DNA of 15,855 nt. Source: CAZQXD01 sp964597315. GTDB taxonomy: Bacteria > Pseudomonadota > Gammaproteobacteria > Competibacterales > Competibacteraceae. The translations under genes were made by a program, and so were the position numbers. Positions 1 to 8,390 of the stretch are shown here, in pieces (position 1 is the stretch's first letter; each line of letters starts with the position of its first letter). A model generated the notes under the pieces. That model was not told where the DNA came from. It saw only the letters and a list, made by a program, of their open reading frames with translations, and made no database searches. The stretch covers positions 1 through 15,855 of the forward strand of contig CAZQXD010000086.1 in NCBI GenBank assembly GCA_964597315.1, in the 5' to 3' direction.

Positions 1-605
1 CCATCGCCTATGTGAGCCTGAACACCGTCATTTCCCTATCGGTGGCCCTACCGGCGGCCTATGCCTTCTCCCGGTATCATTTCATGGGCGACAAGCATTT
101 ATTCTTCTGGCTGCTCACCAACCGCATGTCGCCCCCGGCGGCCTTTCTGCTGCCCTTTTTCTCTTTGTATCAGGCGGTGAACCTGTTCGATACCTACTGG
201 GCGGTGGCCATCGCCCACTGCCTGTTCAATGTGCCCCTGGCGGTGTGGATACTAGAAGGCTTTATGTCCGGCATTCCCAAAGAGATCGACGAGACGGCCT
301 ATATCGACGGCTACAGCTTTCCGAAGTTTTTCTTCACTATTTTCATCCCCCTGATCAAGGCCGGCATCGGCGTGACCGCCTTCTTCTGCTTTATGTTCAG
401 TTGGGTGGAATTGCTGTTGGCCCGCACCCTGACCTCCAGCAACGCCACCCCCATCACGGTGGTCATGACCAGCACCGTGGGCGCCTCGGGCGTGGATTGG
501 GGGGTGTTGGCCGCCGCCGGTGTACTCACCATCATTCCGGGCGCCCTGGTGATTTGGTTCGTCCGCAAACATGTGGCCAAGGGCTTTGCCCTGGGCCGTG
601 TCTAG
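1..605 (+). CDS. glpQ: Glycerol-type ABC transporter permease, 3' part (MalG/GlpQ-like)
   Basis: Inner-membrane permease of a carbohydrate-class ABC importer, truncated by the window edge. The frame is open from base 3 with no stop, and the GTG at 12 lies inside conserved permease sequence, so the true start is upstream. Hydrophobic segments alternate with short loops. A cytoplasmic EAA-type loop, which docks the ATPase, starts near base 291 (E-T-A-x-x-D-G, then I-x-x-P-L about 15 residues later). The C-terminus ends in a basic tail, as in MalG-type subunits. The DUF2160 gene 12 bases downstream and the large binding protein after it match the glpSTPQUV glycerol transporter arrangement known from Rhizobium, so the ATPases and the other permease are probably just upstream, outside the window. 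The family call is firm; glycerol as substrate is inferred from context. Confidence 0.85.
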   Translation, partial: IAYVSLNTVISLSVALPAAYAFSRYHFMGDKHLFFWLLTNRMSPPAAFLLPFFSLYQAVNLFDTYWAVAIAHCLFNVPLAVWILEGFMSGIPKEIDETAYIDGYSFPKFFFTIFIPLIKAGIGVTAFFCFMFSWVELLLARTLTSSNATPITVVMTSTVGASGVDWGVLAAAGVLTIIPGALVIWFVRKHVAKGFALGRV

Positions 606-617
606 AGGAGCCGCGTT

Positions 618-932
618 ATGGAAGGGGAAAGCTGGTTGTTCTCCAATATCGGCGCCACCTGGATGCAATGGACCGGCATCGCCGCCGTGTTTTTCAGTGG
701 CGTAATCATCATGCTGATCGGCATGACCATTGCCCAGATCATCTATCCCACCGTGGAGCGGCGGGGCTTTTTGCCCCTAGTCACCACCCGGGGGGACCGG
801 CTCTTTATCGGTCTGTTGAGCAGCGGCTATATCCATCTGCTCTGGATCGGGCTGTTGCCGGCCGCCTGGCCCCTGTGGATCGCCACCCTCATCAGCTTTG
901 TCTGGGTGGTGATCGTCATAGCCAAGGGCTAG
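618..932 (+). CDS. glpU: DUF2160 small integral membrane protein of glycerol ABC transporter
   Basis: A 104-residue, very hydrophobic protein with about three membrane segments (roughly residues 15-40, 60-80 and 82-102) separated by a short basic/polar loop (V-E-R-R-G, then T-T-R-G-D-R). Size, topology and position between the last permease and the binding protein fit the DUF2160 family, found in glycerol ABC transporter operons and called GlpU in Rhizobium. Its molecular role is not established; an accessory transporter subunit is likely. The ATG has a good ribosome site (AGAGGAG at 604-610, overlapping the preceding stop codon), so translational coupling with the permease is likely. No catalytic motif is visible. 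Confidence 0.8.
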   Translation: MEGESWLFSNIGATWMQWTGIAAVFFSGVIIMLIGMTIAQIIYPTVERRGFLPLVTTRGDRLFIGLLSSGYIHLLWIGLLPAAWPLWIATLISFVWVVIVIAKG

Positions 933-952
933 CCGGTTAGGGCCGCCAAGGT

Positions 953-993
953 TTCGCGGGCCTTATCCGCGAACGGCGGCAGGGAGCGCCGCC
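953..993 (+). repeat. Two adjacent stem-loops between glpU and glpV
   Basis: Two GC-rich inverted repeats lie back to back. TTCGCGG (953-959) pairs with CCGCGAA (967-973) across a 7-nt loop, and GGCGGC (975-980) pairs with GCCGCC (988-993) across 7 nt. No T-tract follows, so they do not look like an intrinsic terminator. Stem-loops before a binding-protein gene often protect or process mRNA so that the binding protein is made in excess; that role here is inference. Confidence 0.5.
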
Positions 994-1031
994 GGGGTTC
1001 CGGGTCCGATGCAAGGGGGGCGACCCAGAGC

Positions 1032-1048
1032 CACTCTCAACCAGAGTG
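1032..1048 (+). repeat. Perfect hairpin/palindrome before glpV
   Basis: CACTCT (1032-1037) and AGAGTG (1043-1048) form a perfect 6-bp inverted repeat with a 5-nt loop, ending 41 bases before the glpV ATG. It could be an RNA stem in the leader or a small operator. No T-run follows, so it is not a terminator. The function is unknown. Confidence 0.4.
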
Positions 1049-1088
1049 ATTGTCGACAATCCCAACAAATCCTTCAAAGGAGGATGCC

Positions 1089-2852
<1,764 letters not shown>

Positions 2853-2888
2853 GGGGGTCATCATCAAACCTGCCAGCCCTACCCCCTC

Positions 2889-2916
2889 CCCGCCTCTGAC
2901 CCAGAGGCGGGATTTT
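2889..2916 (+). terminator. Rho-independent terminator after glpV
   Basis: A 9-bp GC-rich stem (CCCGCCTCT at 2889-2897, AGAGGCGGG at 2903-2911) with a 5-nt loop is followed by ATTTT. It closes the glycerol transporter operon and separates it from the glgC leader. Confidence 0.85.
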
Positions 2917-3232
2917 GCCTCCAGTTTGAACATCGTCAAACCCAGGCCGGGAGTTCGAGCCTGTGTTCGTCCAAGCCGACCATCACTTCCCATGCATGGT
3001 AGCGTTTTTTTTGTCGCCGAATGCCAAAAAAACGGCTATTACTTAAAGGAAACCGATGTTGGCTGGATGGTGATATCCGACTTTTTCAGTGTCGTTTCAC
3101 TCGATGATAACCTCACAGTCGTTCCATTAAGCGATAACTCATCTATTGTTCCACTAGGTGATAACTCAATCGTCCCAAGAGTAAGATCACAAACAAGGGG
3201 CACAACCGCCAAGGGCGCGCAAGAGGATAATT
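2917..3232 (+). other. glgC upstream region, AT-richer than the surroundings
   Basis: About 316 bases without a convincing gene. From about 2996 the composition becomes much more AT-rich than the rest of the window. It holds a T8 run (3005-3012) and an A7 run (3026-3032) that can pair as CGTTTTTTT/AAAAAAACG across a 14-nt loop, then the tandem repeats listed separately. The glgC ribosome site (AGAGGA, 3222-3227) lies near the end. No clear -35/-10 pair was found, although the glgC promoter is presumably here. Confidence 0.5.
3091..3190 (+). repeat. Imperfect 27-bp tandem repeats upstream of glgC
   Basis: Three clear units and a decayed fourth: 3091-3117, 3118-3144, 3145-3168 (24 bp) and a partial from 3169. 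Each begins with GTCGTT or a close variant, continues as TCCA or TTCA, and contains GATAAC about 15 bases in (GATAAC at 3106-3111, 3133-3138 and 3160-3165). Units 1 and 2 match at 18 of 27 positions by eye. The spacing of 27 bp is about 2.6 helical turns. The repeats end about 43-65 bases before the glgC start, so regulator binding sites are plausible. The units also translate as a 9-residue repeat (V-V-P-L-x-D-N) in one frame, so a small protein cannot be fully excluded. Confidence 0.65.
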
Positions 3233-4510
3233 ATGGACCCCAGCAATCGAGATCCACGCTACGTCAGTCGTTTAGCCAAACAAACCCTGGCCCTAGTCCT
3301 GGCCGGCGGCCGCGGCTCACGCCTGTATGAACTCACCGACTGGCGAGCCAAACCCGGCGTCCCCTTCGGGGGCAAGTTCCGAATCATCGACTTCCCCCTC
3401 TCCAACTGCGTCAACTCCGGCATTCGCCGCATCGGCGTACTCACCCAATACAAGGCCCACTCCCTGATCCGTCACCTGGTCAGCGGCTGGAGCAAGTTTC
3501 AGGGTGAACTGGGGGAGTTCGTGGAGATCCTGCCCGCCTCCCAACGCACCGGCGACGAGTGGTACGAGGGCACCGCCGACGCGGTCTATCAGAACCTGGA
3601 TATTCTGCGCACCTACCAGCCCGAATACGTTCTAATCCTCTCCGGGGACCATATCTACAAAATGGACTATGGCCATATGCTGGCCTTCCACGCGGACAAC
3701 AACGCCGATATGACCGTCTCCTGTCTGGAAGTTCCTCTGGCCGAGGCCGCCGGGGCCTTCGGGGTGATGGAAGTCAACGAGCAACTCCAGGTCTACGGCT
3801 TTCAGGAAAAGCCCGCCCAACCCACCCCCATCCCCGGACGCTCCGGGCTGTGTCTGGCCTCCATGGGCAATTATGTCTTCAACACCGAGTTCCTCTACAA
3901 GCAACTGATCAAGGACGCCGACGACCCCAACTCCAAGCACGACTTCGGCTTTAACATCATCCCCCGGATCGTCGACGATCACCGGGTGTTCGCCTATCCG
4001 TTCCGGGACCCCAAGACCGACCAACAGGCGTACTGGCGGGACGTGGGCACGGTGGACGCCTTCTGGGAGGCCAATCTGGAGCTGGTGGAGCTGAACCCCG
4101 ATCTGAACCTCTACGACCGGGTTTGGCCGATCCTCACCCACCAGGCCCAATTGCCCCCGGCCAAGTTTATCCACAACGAAGATGGGCGCCGGGGCGAGGC
4201 CATTAACTCCATGGTCTCGGGCGGCTGCGTGGTCTCCGGGGCGCATGTGGAACACTCCTTGCTCTTTAATGACTGCAAGGTCCATTCCTATGCCAAGATC
4301 ACCGATTCGGTGCTGCTGCCGGAGGTGGAGGTAGGCCGCCATGCCCGCATCCACAAGGCGGTCATCGACCGGGGCACGAAGATACCCGAGAGCATGGTCA
4401 TCGGCGAGGATCACGACGAGGACCGCCGTCGAGGTTTTCGGGTCACCGACCAGGGTGTAGTGCTGGTCACCCCCGATATGCTCGGCCAGCCCCTGCACCA
4501 CTCTCGCTAA
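3233..4510 (+). CDS. glgC: Glucose-1-phosphate adenylyltransferase (ADP-glucose pyrophosphorylase)
   Basis: Makes ADP-glucose from glucose-1-phosphate and ATP, the committed step of bacterial glycogen synthesis, in the cytosol. The protein has 425 residues, the usual length. The nucleotide-binding loop is at residues 24-30 (A-G-G-R-G-S-R), followed by the conserved K40-P-G-V-P-F-G-G-K and the F-P-L-S-N-C block. The catalytic-domain S-G-D-H is at 137-140, followed by Y-K-M-D-Y. Further on are F-Q-E-K-P, D-F-G-F-N-I-I-P and Y-W-R-D-V-G-T. The C-terminal third is a left-handed beta-helix (S-G-G-C-V-V-S-G, then H-S-L-L-F). The ATG has AGAGGA just upstream. The start of pgm lies 13 bases after the stop, so the two are surely co-transcribed. 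Allosteric control by glycolytic intermediates is typical of the family but is not read from this sequence. Confidence 0.97.
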   Translation: MDPSNRDPRYVSRLAKQTLALVLAGGRGSRLYELTDWRAKPGVPFGGKFRIIDFPLSNCVNSGIRRIGVLTQYKAHSLIRHLVSGWSKFQGELGEFVEILPASQRTGDEWYEGTADAVYQNLDILRTYQPEYVLILSGDHIYKMDYGHMLAFHADNNADMTVSCLEVPLAEAAGAFGVMEVNEQLQVYGFQEKPAQPTPIPGRSGLCLASMGNYVFNTEFLYKQLIKDADDPNSKHDFGFNIIPRIVDDHRVFAYPFRDPKTDQQAYWRDVGTVDAFWEANLELVELNPDLNLYDRVWPILTHQAQLPPAKFIHNEDGRRGEAINSMVSGGCVVSGAHVEHSLLFNDCKVHSYAKITDSVLLPEVEVGRHARIHKAVIDRGTKIPESMVIGEDHDEDRRRGFRVTDQGVVLVTPDMLGQPLHHSR

Positions 4511-4523
4511 AGGAGTGAACCGA

Positions 4524-6158
4524 ATGGGCATCCAGACCCAAACGACCCAGCCCTTCGACGGCCAGAAACCGGGCACGTCGGGATTGCGTAAGAAGGTCAA
4601 AATCTTCCAGCAGCCCCGCTACCTGGAGAACTTCGTTCAAGCCATTTTCGATACCTTGGAGGGCTATCAGGGTCAAACCCTGGTGGTGGGCGGCGATGGC
4701 CGGTTCTACAATCGTCAAGCCCTGGGCATCATCCTGCCCATGGCCGCCGCCAACGGTTTCGGTCGGGTACTGGTGGGCCAGGGGGGTATTCTCTCCACCC
4801 CGGCGGCCTCCTGCGTGATCCGCAAGCACGGCGCCTTCGGGGGCATCGTGCTATCGGCCTCCCACAATCCAGGGGGTCCGGACGAGGACTTCGGCATCAA
4901 GTACAACACCGGCAATGGCGGCCCGGCCCCGGAGTCCATCACCAACGCCATTTACCAGCGCACCCAAAGCCTGGACCGCTACCTGATTCATGACGATCCA
5001 ATCCCGGACCTGGACCGCCTGGGTGAATCCCGGCTGGGGGACATGACCGTGGAGGTCATCGATTCGGTGGCGGACTATGCCGAACTCATGGAAACCCTGT
5101 TCGACTTCGACAAACTCCGGGCGCTGCTCACCGGCGGCCAATTCACCATGCGCATGGACACCATGAACGCCGTCACCGGTCCCTATGCCAAGGCCATCCT
5201 GGAAGAGCGCCTAGGCGCGCCCCCGGGCACGGTCATGCGCGGCCAGCCCCTGGAGGATTTCGGGGGCGCCCACCCAGACCCCAATCTGGTCCACGCCCAT
5301 GACCTGGTGGAGGTGATGTTCGGCGCCAACGCCCCCGACTTCGGCGCCGCCTCGGACGGCGACGGGGATCGCAATATGATTCTGGGCCGGGAATTTTATG
5401 TGACCCCCTCGGACTCCCTGGCGGTGCTGGCCGCCAATGCCACTCTGGCGCCCGGCTACGCCAAAGGTCTGGCCGGGGTGGCCCGCTCCATGCCCACCTC
5501 CCAGGCGGTGGATCGGGTGGCCGAAAAAATGGGACTAGCCTGCTTCGAGACCCCTACCGGCTGGAAGTTTTTCGGCAATCTGCTGGACGCCGGGCGAATC
5601 ACTTTGTGTGGCGAGGAATCCTTCGGCACCGGCTCCGACCATGTGCGAGAGAAAGACGGCCTGTGGGCGGTATTGTTCTGGCTGAATATCCTGGCCGAGC
5701 GCCGGGAGAGCGTAGCCGACATCGTCCGCGCCCACTGGCAACAATACGGGCGCAATTTCTACACTCGCCATGACTATGAGGGGGTGAACGCCGAGCGCGC
5801 CCAAACCCTGATGGACGGACTACGCGCCAAGGTGAAGGACCTGGCCGGTCAGGATCTCGGCGGACACACGGTGCGTCTGGGGGATGATTTCTGCTACACC
5901 GATCCGGTGGACGGCAGCGTCAGTGGTCAACAAGGGGTACGGATACTGTTCGAGGGCGGCGGGCGGATCGTCTTCCGGCTGTCGGGCACCGGCACCGAGG
6001 GGGCCACACTGCGGGTCTATATCGAGGACCACGAACCCGACCCGGCACGTCACGACCGCGACCCCCAGGAGGCGTTGTCCGAGTTGATCAACATCGCCGA
6101 ACGCATCGCCGGTATTCGGGACCATACCGGACGGGACCGGCCCAGCGTAATTACTTGA
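4524..6158 (+). CDS. pgm: Phosphoglucomutase, alpha-D-glucose-specific
   Basis: Interconverts glucose-6-phosphate and glucose-1-phosphate, feeding GlgC or draining glycogen-derived glucose-1-P. It has 544 residues from the ATG at 4524, which follows AAGGAG (4510-4515); the GTG at 4515 overlaps that site and is not favoured. All signature parts of the eukaryote-like PGM1 family are present: catalytic phosphoserine Ser113 in A-S-H-N-P-G-G, metal loop D-G-D-G-D-R at 278-283, sugar-binding loop G-E-E-S-F-G at 363-368, and phosphate-binding loop R-L-S-G-T-G-T-E-G-A at 485-494. The position between glgC and pyk suggests a carbon-storage operon. The protein looks intact and active. Confidence 0.96.
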   Translation: MGIQTQTTQPFDGQKPGTSGLRKKVKIFQQPRYLENFVQAIFDTLEGYQGQTLVVGGDGRFYNRQALGIILPMAAANGFGRVLVGQGGILSTPAASCVIRKHGAFGGIVLSASHNPGGPDEDFGIKYNTGNGGPAPESITNAIYQRTQSLDRYLIHDDPIPDLDRLGESRLGDMTVEVIDSVADYAELMETLFDFDKLRALLTGGQFTMRMDTMNAVTGPYAKAILEERLGAPPGTVMRGQPLEDFGGAHPDPNLVHAHDLVEVMFGANAPDFGAASDGDGDRNMILGREFYVTPSDSLAVLAANATLAPGYAKGLAGVARSMPTSQAVDRVAEKMGLACFETPTGWKFFGNLLDAGRITLCGEESFGTGSDHVREKDGLWAVLFWLNILAERRESVADIVRAHWQQYGRNFYTRHDYEGVNAERAQTLMDGLRAKVKDLAGQDLGGHTVRLGDDFCYTDPVDGSVSGQQGVRILFEGGGRIVFRLSGTGTEGATLRVYIEDHEPDPARHDRDPQEALSELINIAERIAGIRDHTGRDRPSVIT

Positions 6159-6202
6159 TCGCCAACTATTCCACTTTAGCCCCAACTTCAGGAATGCTAC
6201 TC

Positions 6203-7624
6203 ATGCGACGGCAACGTAATGCTAAAATTCTTGCCACTCTCGGTCCGGCCAGCTCCACGGAGGAGATGATCCGCACCCTGTTCGAAGCCGGGGCCGATGT
6301 GTTCCGACTCAACTTCAGCCACGGCAGCCACGATGATCACCGGGAGCGCCTGGATACCATCCGCCGGGTAGAGCAGCAGGTGGGCCGTCCCATTGGCGTG
6401 CTGCTGGACCTGCAAGGTCCCAAGCTCCGCATCGGCACATTCGCCGACGGCAAGATCCAGCTCAACCCCGGGGACCCGTTCCGCCTGGACCTGGACGAGA
6501 CTCCCGGCGATCAGCGCCGCGCCCCTCTCCCCCATCCAGAGATCCTGTCCGCCTTGGAGCCTGGGGCCGATCTGCTTCTGGACGACGGCAAGGTGCGGCT
6601 GCGGGTGAACCAGTGCGGTCCCGACTTCGCCGAGACCGACGTGGTGGTGGGCGGCGCTCTGTCCAACCGCAAGGGCGTCAACGTCCCTGGCGTGGTCCTG
6701 CCCCTGTCTCCCCTGACCCCCAAGGATCGAGCCGACCTGGCATTCGGCCTGGAACTGGGGGTGGACTGGGTGGCCCTGTCCTTTGTGCAAGGCCCCGACG
6801 ATGTGCGGGAACTGCGTAGCCTGGTGGGAGACCGGGCCGGAGTACTGTCCAAGCTGGAGAAACCCAAGGCCATTGAGCGCCTGGATGAGATCGTGGCCTT
6901 GAGCGACGCCGTTATGGTGGCCCGGGGCGATCTGGGGGTGGAACTGCCCCCGGAACAGGTCCCCTCCGTGCAAAAGCGCATCGTGCGCAGTTGCCGCCAG
7001 GCCGGCAAGCCGGTGGTGGTGGCGACCCAGATGCTGGAGTCCATGATCAACGCCCCCACCCCCACCCGGGCCGAAGCCTCGGACGTGGCCACTGCCGTTT
7101 ACGACGGCGCCGATGCGGTGATGCTGTCGGCGGAAACCGCCGCTGGCCAGTTCCCGGTGGAAGCGGTGTCCATCATGAACCGGATCATCCTGCGCACTGA
7201 GGAGGACAGTCATTACCGACGGATCATGGATGCCGAGCGCCCGGTGGCCGAATCCACCACCGGCGACGCCATCTGCACCGCCCTACGGGCCATCACCCAT
7301 GCCCTACCCATCGCCGCCACCGTCACTTTCACCAGTTCCGGCTTCACCAGCCTGAGGGCGGCCCGGGAGCGTCCCAAGGCCCCCATCCTCAGCCTGACCC
7401 CGGAACTGTCCACCGCCCGGCGCCTGGCCCTGGTGTGGGGGGTGCATTCGGTGCGCACGGAGATGGTCGAGCGGATTATCGAAGTGGTCCATAACGCCAG
7501 CCGCATCGCCGTGGAAGAAGGCTTCGCCAAGCCGGGACAGGCGCTAGCCATCACCGCCGGTCAGCCCTTCGGCCGCTCCGGCACCACCAACCTGCTGCGT
7601 ATCGCCTGGGTGGGGGAGGACTAA
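6203..7624 (+). CDS. pyk: Pyruvate kinase
   Basis: Catalyses phosphoenolpyruvate + ADP to pyruvate + ATP, the last step of glycolysis. The ATG at 6203 gives 473 residues, normal for bacterial pyruvate kinases, and begins in the family's usual place (a few basic residues, then K-I-L-A-T-L-G-P-A-S). AGGA lies 9 bases upstream; the in-frame ATG at 6194 and TTG at 6155 are less likely. Visible active-site parts are the R35-x-N37-x-S39 triad, D-L-Q-G-P-K, catalytic Lys217 in S-K-L-E, the metal- and phosphate-binding A-R-G-D-L-G-V-E, and A-T-Q-M-L-E-S-M. It starts 44 bases after pgm with no terminator between, so read-through is likely. No terminator was seen after it, only two weak 5-bp inverted repeats (7624-7638 and 7653-7667). 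Confidence 0.96.
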   Translation: MRRQRNAKILATLGPASSTEEMIRTLFEAGADVFRLNFSHGSHDDHRERLDTIRRVEQQVGRPIGVLLDLQGPKLRIGTFADGKIQLNPGDPFRLDLDETPGDQRRAPLPHPEILSALEPGADLLLDDGKVRLRVNQCGPDFAETDVVVGGALSNRKGVNVPGVVLPLSPLTPKDRADLAFGLELGVDWVALSFVQGPDDVRELRSLVGDRAGVLSKLEKPKAIERLDEIVALSDAVMVARGDLGVELPPEQVPSVQKRIVRSCRQAGKPVVVATQMLESMINAPTPTRAEASDVATAVYDGADAVMLSAETAAGQFPVEAVSIMNRIILRTEEDSHYRRIMDAERPVAESTTGDAICTALRAITHALPIAATVTFTSSGFTSLRAARERPKAPILSLTPELSTARRLALVWGVHSVRTEMVERIIEVVHNASRIAVEEGFAKPGQALAITAGQPFGRSGTTNLLRIAWVGED

Positions 7625-7676
7625 GGCCAACCCGGCCTGCTCTCTGAGTATCCCGGTCAATCACCGGCCAAGACCC

Positions 7677-8339
7677 ATGGGCTGCTCCGGGGCAGGATGC
7701 CGACGACCATCGCCCCCCTTTGGCCAAGGGGGGGCGGTGGGGATTTTTCTGCTCCCTCTCCTGCTTCTGCTTCTAGCCGCCTGTACCCAGACGGACCCCC
7801 GGCTGCCCCGATTGCCCGCCGATGCCGTGATTCTGGCCTTCGGCGACAGCCTCACCCGGGGCGTCGGCGCCGGAGAGGGCCAAGGCTACCCGGATGTGCT
7901 GGCCACGCTCACTGGCCGACGGGTGATCAACGCCGGCATCCCTGGAGAAGTCAGCGCCCAGGGCCTTGAGCGCCTGCCCGGAGTCTTGGACAAGCTGCGC
8001 CCGGACCTGCTGATTCTTTGCCATGGAGGCAATGATTTGCTGCGTCGCCTGGACCCGGCTCGCGCCACCGACAACCTCAAGACCATGATTCGCGAAGCCC
8101 ACGTCCGAGGCATTCCAGTGGTGTTGATCGGTGTGCCGAAACCGGGTATATGGCTGGAAACGGCGGCCTTTTACGGGGCGGTGGCCGCGGAGCTAGACAT
8201 TCCCCTGGAGGACGAGGCGCTGACGGCGATCATCGGCGATACCCGTCTCAAGGCAGACCAGGTTCACCCCAACGCCGCTGGCTACCGGCGCTTGGCAGAG
8301 GCCATCTATGAACTGCTCAAAAAGACCGGGGCCGTTTAG
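7677..8339 (+). CDS. SGNH-hydrolase lipoprotein (TesA-like arylesterase/lysophospholipase)
   Basis: A GDSL/SGNH esterase, probably anchored in the envelope as a lipoprotein. A run of Leu is followed by L-A-A-C, a lipobox with Cys36 as the modified residue. Catalytic blocks are present in order: F-G-D-S58-L-T (nucleophile), N-A-G (block II), G-G-N119-D (oxyanion hole), and D194-x-x-H197. This matches the TesA/arylesterase family. The start is uncertain: the ATG at 7677 gives 220 residues with a long N-terminal extension, while a GTG at 7737 just after a purine-rich AAGGGGGGG would give 200 residues and a compact lipoprotein signal. It follows pyk by 52-112 bases on the same strand and may be read from the same transcript. 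The natural substrate is unknown. Confidence 0.88.
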   Translation: MGCSGAGCRRPSPPFGQGGAVGIFLLPLLLLLLAACTQTDPRLPRLPADAVILAFGDSLTRGVGAGEGQGYPDVLATLTGRRVINAGIPGEVSAQGLERLPGVLDKLRPDLLILCHGGNDLLRRLDPARATDNLKTMIREAHVRGIPVVLIGVPKPGIWLETAAFYGAVAAELDIPLEDEALTAIIGDTRLKADQVHPNAAGYRRLAEAIYELLKKTGAV

Positions 8340-8390
8340 GCGGGGCCAGTCGAGGGGGGGCAATACGAGGCGCGCGGACCAAGCCACCGA

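Noticed and set aside
3056..3073. Five-codon ORF after AAAGGA in the glgC leader
   Set aside because: The ribosome site looks good, but such short frames are common by chance and no attenuator structure follows.
2926..3330. 134-codon plus-strand frame covering the tandem repeats before glgC
   Set aside because: It has no ribosome site at its TTG or at the ATG at 2992, overlaps the first 98 bases of glgC in another frame, and its C-terminal part is a glgC shadow. The repeat part is kept as a finding because coding is not fully excluded.
7653..7667. CCGGT/ACCGG inverted repeat after pyk as a terminator
   Set aside because: The stem is only 5 bp and no T-run follows.
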